Assembly (NCBI GenBank): GCA_030453285.1
Contig: JAKDKP010000038.1
Span: 1-9,796 of the forward strand
Source: Propionibacteriales bacterium
GTDB lineage: Bacteria > Actinomycetota > Actinomycetes > Propionibacteriales > Propionibacteriaceae
DNA: 9,796 nt
Direction of reading: 5' to 3'
Shown here: piece by piece, positions 6,564 through 9,796 of the stretch
Numbering within the stretch: the first letter of the stretch is position 1
Layout: the number at the start of each line of letters is the position of its first letter
Translations under genes and position numbers: made by a program
Notes under the pieces: model-generated
What the model was told of the DNA's origin: nothing
The model's database searches: none
Seen by the model: the letters and a program-made list of their open reading frames with translations, nothing else

Positions 6564-7349
6564 CTAGTCCCCCACCGCAGAAAGCACTCCGTCCTCGAGG
6601 TACGGCAGGGTCCGGGCGTCGTATCCCTTGGACGCGTCACGGAAGAACCCCTGGTTCGTTCCGTCGTCGAGGCCAACACTGATCGTGACGTTCTTCTTCG
6701 CCTGTGCGGCGGCCTCGTCCGACCCGGGAGCGCCGACTTCGGTCGGCTGGATCGGCACCTCGCCGACCGCCAGGCCCAGCTCGCCGTACCGACCGAGGGG
6801 GTAGTTGTTGGCCAGAACGAACTCGGTGGTGCCCTCGTACAACATGGACTCGACCGACTCGCGCTTCTCGTTGGAGTCGAAGTCGGTCCAGGCATTGGTC
6901 ACCGGGGTGGGCTTGTCACCAGCATTGGTGGCCTTGGTGATCGCCGAGGCCTGCTTGATCTTGATCTCGGTGAGGCCGCTGTACTCGTCGACGACACCGG
7001 TGACGTTGATCGCGTCGCCGATCTGGAGATCGCTGTAGATCGACTCCGGCCCGTCCGCGAACACGAAGATCGCATCCGAGGCGGTGTCGTCGGCCGACCT
7101 GGTGCCGCCGGTGCCCGCGGTCTGGACGGTGAAGCCACGGAAGCCACCCGACGGCGTGGTGTACTTGGCGGTCACGTACACGCCCTCCAGGGTCACCTCG
7201 TCGTTCACCATGTCGCTGCGGTCGCCGGTGCCCTGCACCTGGTCGATCGTCACGGTGGCGGCCAGGGCAGGCGTCGTGGACAACATTCCCAGGGTGAGGC
7301 TGAGCGTGCCGACGGCGGCCGCTCCTCTCACCCATCTTGGTACGTGCAT
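6564..7349 (-). CDS. Secreted nuclease/5'-nucleotidase, N-terminal piece (signal peptide and OB fold), ends at premature TAG
   Basis: These 261 codons are the start of the same polypeptide whose remainder runs on at 6563-3189 in the same frame. Residues 1-30 are a clear Sec signal peptide: basic MHVPRWVRG, a hydrophobic core, and PALA/A as the cleavage site. Residues ~32-140 form the OB-fold domain found at the front of ExeM/NucH and YhcR-type extracellular nucleases (TIDQVQGTG, VTLEGVYVTAKY, GFTVQTAG, DAIFVFADG, GDAINVTGVVDEY, TEIKI). The last residues, YLEDGVLSAVGD, run into TAG, and the frame continues VTLYEPVIIDYRNKTW, which completes the normal domain border. I chose the ATG at 7349 because GAGGGG lies 9 bases upstream; the longer open frame to 7649 runs into clpP on the other strand. 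Read through, the whole protein would be about 1386 residues. Alone, this piece would be a secreted fragment with no nuclease. Confidence 0.85.
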   Translation of the reverse strand: MHVPRWVRGAAAVGTLSLTLGMLSTTPALAATVTIDQVQGTGDRSDMVNDEVTLEGVYVTAKYTTPSGGFRGFTVQTAGTGGTRSADDTASDAIFVFADGPESIYSDLQIGDAINVTGVVDEYSGLTEIKIKQASAITKATNAGDKPTPVTNAWTDFDSNEKRESVESMLYEGTTEFVLANNYPLGRYGELGLAVGEVPIQPTEVGAPGSDEAAAQAKKNVTISVGLDDGTNQGFFRDASKGYDARTLPYLEDGVLSAVGD

Positions 7350-7500
7350 TCCGGTTCCCCTCGCGCGAGCGCGGACGCACCGCGCAGCCAACACAACGAG
7401 GTCCAACTTCCCCCATAAGTGGGCCATCTGACCAGCCCTCCGCCATAGTTTCTCCCTCGATTCACCAACTGTTCGCCCACCTTGCCCGAGATTCGACGCT

Positions 7501-7545
7501 GCCGCCCTGGGCAGCACTGCCCGTGGCTGCTCTGCCGGTGGCAGC
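7501..7545 (+). promoter_or_regulatory. Three tandem 15-bp palindromic operator-like repeats upstream of the clpP pair
   Basis: Three 15-base units lie end to end with no gap: GCCGCC-CTG-GGCAGC (7501-7515), ACTGCC-CGT-GGCTGC (7516-7530) and TCTGCC-GGT-GGCAGC (7531-7545). Nine of 15 positions are identical in all three, and the consensus NCTGCC-NNN-GGCAGC is an inverted repeat. The array ends 42 bases before the clpP ATG, which suits activator sites beside a promoter. The unit closely resembles the TCTGCC-N3-GGCAGA site I recall for Streptomyces PopR, the activator of clpP3-clpP4. The architecture is seen directly; the binding protein is inferred, with the XRE-type protein at 9250-8876 as the obvious candidate. 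No clear -10/-35 pair could be placed. Confidence 0.7.
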
Positions 7546-7587
7546 ACGCTCTGGGCTGCACGACCTCGTACGACAAGGGTGGTGATC

Positions 7588-8214
7588 ATGACTGACACAC
7601 CGAGCCGGTACGACGACCGGCTGACCACCGACCTTGCCCATCGACGCATCCTGCTCCTCGACGGAGAGCTCGACGATCACGGCGGCACCCGGTTGTGCGC
7701 CCAGCTCGTGCTGCTCGCCACCGAGGACCCGACCAGTGACATCAGCCTCTGGATCAACTCCCCCGGCGGATCGGTACCGGCCATGTTGGCCATCGCCGAC
7801 ACGATGCGGCTGATCCCCAACGACGTCTCCACCCTGGCCCTGGGCATCGCGTGCAGTGCCGGTCAGTTCCTGCTCTCGGCCGGCACGAAGGGCAAGCGGT
7901 ACGCGGTGCCGCACGGCATGGTGCTGATGCACCAGGGTTCGGCCGGGATCGGCGGCACCGCGGTCGACATCGAACTGCAGGCCGACAATCTGCGCCACAC
8001 TCGCGACACCGTCCTCCGCCTGGTCGCCGAACACACCGGCCAGCCGCTGGAGCGGGTCATTGCCGACTCCCAACGGGACCGGTGGTACACCGCCGAGGAA
8101 GCGAGGGAGTTCGGTTTCATCGACGCCGTGGTCGACGACTTCGCCCAGCTGCGGCCAGCACTGCGCCACTCGCTTGGTCTGGGTGGGCGCATCGGCGGGG
8201 AGGAAGGGGCATGA
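7588..8214 (+). CDS. clpP: ClpP protease subunit, ClpP3-like (first of pair)
   Basis: This 208-residue protein is a ClpP family serine peptidase, which assembles into the barrel-shaped proteolytic core of ATP-dependent Clp proteases. The triad is complete and correctly spaced: Ser90 in GIACSAGQ, His115 in LMHQG, and Asp164 in [11 protein letters not shown] (25 and 49 residues apart, as in E. coli ClpP). The strand-turn WINSPGGSV (residues 55-63) and the handle region are intact. ATG at 7588 follows AAGG at good spacing; in-frame GTGs at 7579 and 7582 are less likely. Three tandem operator-like repeats lie just upstream. The stop overlaps the next clpP start (ATGA), so the two are translationally coupled and probably form a mixed heptamer complex, as other paired actinobacterial ClpPs do. 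No clpX or tig is next to it, which suggests the accessory rather than the main ClpP pair. Confidence 0.93.
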   Translation: MTDTPSRYDDRLTTDLAHRRILLLDGELDDHGGTRLCAQLVLLATEDPTSDISLWINSPGGSVPAMLAIADTMRLIPNDVSTLALGIACSAGQFLLSAGTKGKRYAVPHGMVLMHQGSAGIGGTAVDIELQADNLRHTRDTVLRLVAEHTGQPLERVIADSQRDRWYTAEEAREFGFIDAVVDDFAQLRPALRHSLGLGGRIGGEEGA

Positions 8215-8813
8215 GCACGTACACGATCCCGAACGTCATTACCGACCACCCCCGGGGTGAGCGGGTGATGGACGTCTACAGCCACCTGCTCTCGGAGCGC
8301 ATCATCTATCTCGGCACCGAACTCGACGACGGCGTGGCCAATGCGCTGATCGCCCAACTGCTGCACCTGACCGCCATCAATTCCGAACGAGAGATCAACC
8401 TCTACATCAACTCCCCCGGTGGCTCGGTGACGGCGATGTTTGCGTTGTACGACACGATGCGGCACGTGCAGGCGCCAGTGGCGACCACCTGCGTCGGTCA
8501 GGCCTGTTCGACCTCGGCAATCCTGCTGGCCGCCGGCGCTCCGGGACGGCGCAGCCTGCTGCCGCACTCACGCGTCCTGCTGCACCAGCCGTCGGGGCAG
8601 GGCCAGGGCACGATCCCGGACCTGATCCTGGCCGCCGACGAGGTGATCCGGGTCCGGGCGGAGTCCGAGCAGATCCTCGCCGAACACACCGGACAGAGCC
8701 TCGAGCAACTGCGTGCCGACACCGACCGCGACCGGATCTTCACCCCCGAGGCCGCCGTCGCCTACGGGCTGGCCGATCAGGTGATCGAACCGGGGCCCCT
8801 GGTCGGTCCATGA
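8211..8813 (+). CDS. clpP: ClpP protease subunit, ClpP4-like (second of pair)
   Basis: This 200-residue second ClpP subunit has Ser100 in GQACSTSA, His125 in LLHQP and Asp174 in [12 protein letters not shown], with the same 25/49 spacing as the classical triad, so it should be active. The neighbourhood of the nucleophile is unusual: ACSTSA where most ClpPs have A(A/M)S(A/M)(G/A)A. INSPGGSV (residues 66-73) and [21 protein letters not shown] match the family well. The start codon overlaps the stop of the first clpP, and GGAGGAAGGGG just upstream serves as ribosome binding site. The N-terminal residues ([22 protein letters not shown]) are longer than those of its partner and could differ in contacts with Clp ATPases. 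It is followed by a short hairpin and the convergent regulator gene. ClpP4 identity is by resemblance to the Streptomyces secondary pair. Confidence 0.92.
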   Translation: MSTYTIPNVITDHPRGERVMDVYSHLLSERIIYLGTELDDGVANALIAQLLHLTAINSEREINLYINSPGGSVTAMFALYDTMRHVQAPVATTCVGQACSTSAILLAAGAPGRRSLLPHSRVLLHQPSGQGQGTIPDLILAADEVIRVRAESEQILAEHTGQSLEQLRADTDRDRIFTPEAAVAYGLADQVIEPGPLVGP

Positions 8814-8840
8814 TCGAGATGCGGCCACCGGTCCTGTCCG

Positions 8841-8858
8841 GCGGCCGCAGTCGGCCGC
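8841..8858. terminator. Short GC hairpin between clpP and the convergent regulator
   Basis: GCGGCCG (8841-8847) pairs with CGGCCGC (8852-8858) around a CAGT loop, in the 62-base gap between the second clpP stop (8813) and the regulator stop (8876). The all-GC 7-bp stem without a T-tract could serve both converging transcripts. Its placement supports the call more than its strength does. Confidence 0.45.
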
Positions 8859-8875
8859 ACGTCCGCGGGCGCCAC

Positions 8876-9250
8876 TCAGACCGCGAGCGCCACCGGACCG
8901 GTGATCGGTCCCGACCGGAACCGCATCGAGCGGACCGGCTCGCGGGTGTTCGGGGGCTCGGCCGGGCGGTCGTACGGCATCGCCAGGACAGCCCGACGCG
9001 TGAGTTCTCGTACGGTGAGGTCGAGGGCGCCGGCCACCGCGGCCACGATCTCCGAGGAGGGGTCCTTGACTCCGCGTTCGATCTCGGAGAGGTACTGCGG
9101 AGAGATGCCGGCCCGCAGGGCCGTCTCGGTCTGGGTCCGGTCCTGCTCGTGACGGGCGCGGCGGACCTGCTCACCGAGCACCGTTCGCCACAGTTGTTCG
9201 GGCTCGGCCGGTTTGCGGCGGCGTGGATCAAGATCGAGAACGTCTCCCAT
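8876..9250 (-). CDS. XRE/ClgR-PopR-like transcriptional regulator linked to clpP pair
   Basis: This 124-residue protein has an N-terminal lead (residues 1-20), then a Cro/C1-type helix-turn-helix: LWRTVLGEQVRRARHEQ, TETALRAGISPQYLSEIERG (HTH about residues 40-60), and DPSSEIVAAVAGALDLTVREL. This arrangement is close to the ClgR and PopR regulators that activate clp genes in actinobacteria. The C-terminal ~35 residues look unstructured and end GPVALAV, a small hydrophobic tail. In PopR the last two alanines mark the protein for ClpP-dependent degradation, as I recall. I chose ATG at 9250 because the upstream extension to 9349 is not family-like. TATCGT lies only 6 bases before the ATG, so the mRNA may be nearly leaderless. 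A palindromic box like those before clpP lies 41 bases upstream. Family is certain; control of the adjacent clpP operon is a well-supported inference. Confidence 0.87.
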   Translation of the reverse strand: MGDVLDLDPRRRKPAEPEQLWRTVLGEQVRRARHEQDRTQTETALRAGISPQYLSEIERGVKDPSSEIVAAVAGALDLTVRELTRRAVLAMPYDRPAEPPNTREPVRSMRFRSGPITGPVALAV

Positions 9251-9256
9251 GGCCCC

Positions 9257-9262
9257 ACGATA
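9257..9262 (-). promoter_or_regulatory. Candidate -10 element of the regulator gene, near-leaderless
   Basis: On the minus strand TATCGT is separated from the ATG at 9250 by only 6 bases. A transcript starting 6-7 bases after this element would begin at or next to the start codon, a common arrangement in actinobacteria. No -35 hexamer is recognisable at the usual distance, which would fit an activator-dependent promoter using the palindrome at 9292-9306. Confidence 0.45.
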
Positions 9263-9291
9263 GGCCGCAGGCCACCCTCGGCAGCGCGGCT

Positions 9292-9306
9292 TCTGCTGTG
9301 GGCAGA
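9292..9306 (-). promoter_or_regulatory. PopR-like palindromic box upstream of the regulator gene
   Basis: TCTGCT-GTG-GGCAGA is a 15-base inverted repeat with one imperfect pair. It has the same design as the three repeats at 7501-7545 and differs at one position from the PopR site as I recall it (TCTGCC-N3-GGCAGA). It starts 41 bases upstream of the regulator's ATG and about 30 bases upstream of its candidate -10 element. This suggests that the regulator controls its own gene through the same operator. It also lies 110 bases upstream of the divergent DUF1801 gene, which could be co-regulated. Confidence 0.6.
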
Positions 9307-9416
9307 GCCGAGGCCCGATGCCGCTGGGCTCCGCCTGAGCAGGATTCAAGAAGCCTCAGTGGTGGCGGCTGACTATCGTCATCAGCAGCGACCACGAGCC
9401 GGAGAGGGGCCAGACG

Positions 9417-9796
9417 ATGGCAACAACCGAGGACGAACAGAGCGGATTCAGTGCGGCCGAGAAGGCGGCCATGAAGGATCGCGCCAAGGAGACCCGCCGT
9501 ACCAAGGGCAAGAAGCAGGATCCGCTGGAGGCACTGCAGGAGAAGATCGCCGAGTTGCCCGCCGATGACCAGGCGCTCGCACAGCGGATCCACGAGATCA
9601 TCACCGACACCGCACCCGAGCTGCAGCCGAAGACGTACTACGGCATGCCGGCGTACGCCAAAGACGGCAAGACGTTGATCTTCTTCCAGCCTGCTTCGAA
9701 GTTCAAGGTCAGGTACGGCACCCTCGGTTTCGAGACGCCCGCCGCGCTCGACGACGGGGACATGTGGCCGACGTCTTTCGCCGTCACCACCATCAC
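9417..9796 (+). CDS. DUF1801 / YdhG-like protein, N-terminal part (3' end outside window)
   Basis: The first 126 codons are present and the frame is open to the window end. Residues 1-40 are a charged, Lys-rich lead (SAAEKAAMKDRAKETRRTKG). Next come the helical start of the DUF1801 fold (ALQEKIAELPADDQALAQRI) and its hallmarks YYGMPAYAKDGKTLIFFQP and KFKVRYGTLGFETPAALDDG, followed by MWPTSFAV. The domain is shared with Bacillus YdhG/frataxin-like iron-chaperone candidates, but most members have no known role, and I assign none. GGAGAGGGG (9401-9409) lies 7 bases before the ATG and fixes the start. It is divergent from the XRE-type regulator, with the palindromic box in the shared intergenic region. 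Confidence 0.85.
   Translation, partial: MATTEDEQSGFSAAEKAAMKDRAKETRRTKGKKQDPLEALQEKIAELPADDQALAQRIHEIITDTAPELQPKTYYGMPAYAKDGKTLIFFQPASKFKVRYGTLGFETPAALDDGDMWPTSFAVTTI

Noticed and set aside
7350..7649. Upstream extension of the nuclease N-terminus
   Set aside because: It would put non-family sequence ahead of a clear signal peptide and overlap the clpP gene and its operator array. ATG at 7349 has a good ribosome binding site.
8826..8903. Long-range inverted repeat CACCGGTCC (8826-8834) / GGACCGGTG (8895-8903)
   Set aside because: The 9-bp arms are 60 bases apart and straddle the regulator stop. In sequence this GC-rich such a match is expected by chance, and the nearer hairpin at 8841-8858 is a better terminator candidate.

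Overview
The window is high-GC DNA from an actinobacterium. The evidence is GC-rich third codon positions, a LAxTG-type cell-wall sorting signal (typical of class E sortases), AraC-only regulators paired with VOC proteins, and a ClpP pair accompanied by a PopR/ClgR-like regulator. I cannot name the genus. It looks like ordinary chromosome carrying stress, detoxification and surface genes, with no transposase, phage gene or CRISPR array.

Layout. Positions 1-480 hold the 3' end of an acyl-CoA dehydrogenase gene, closed by a strong hairpin. A DJ-1/PfpI-family gene follows at 620-1159 (+). Facing it is a leftward unit of a glutathione peroxidase gene (2134-1640) and a GNAT acetyltransferase gene (1633-1128) that is broken by a frameshift. 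Divergent from the peroxidase is a short AraC-type regulator gene (2205-2630), followed by a VOC (glyoxalase-fold) gene (2672-3094), a pairing common in actinobacteria. A hairpin separates these from a very long leftward gene (7349-3189). That gene encodes a secreted, wall-anchored nuclease/5'-nucleotidase: signal peptide, OB fold, EEP nuclease, 5'-nucleotidase, Ser/Pro/Gly linker, LADTG anchor. It is cut in two by an in-frame TAG at 6564-6566.

The most interesting part is 7501-9306. Two overlapping clpP genes (7588-8214 and 8211-8813), both with complete catalytic triads, lie next to a convergent XRE-type regulator gene (9250-8876). Directly upstream of the first clpP are three back-to-back 15-bp copies of a palindromic element, consensus NCTGCC-NNN-GGCAGC. 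One more copy (TCTGCT-GTG-GGCAGA) lies upstream of the regulator. This resembles the site I recall for Streptomyces PopR, the activator of the secondary clpP3-clpP4 operon. The simplest reading is an accessory ClpP protease operon, its activator and the activator's own promoter sharing one operator, possibly with feedback through degradation of the regulator. A DUF1801 (YdhG-like) gene begins at 9417 and runs off the window.

Two genes in under 10 kb are disrupted by single-site lesions (GNAT frameshift, nuclease nonsense codon). Either these functions are decaying in this strain or the assembly has errors. Raw reads would decide.
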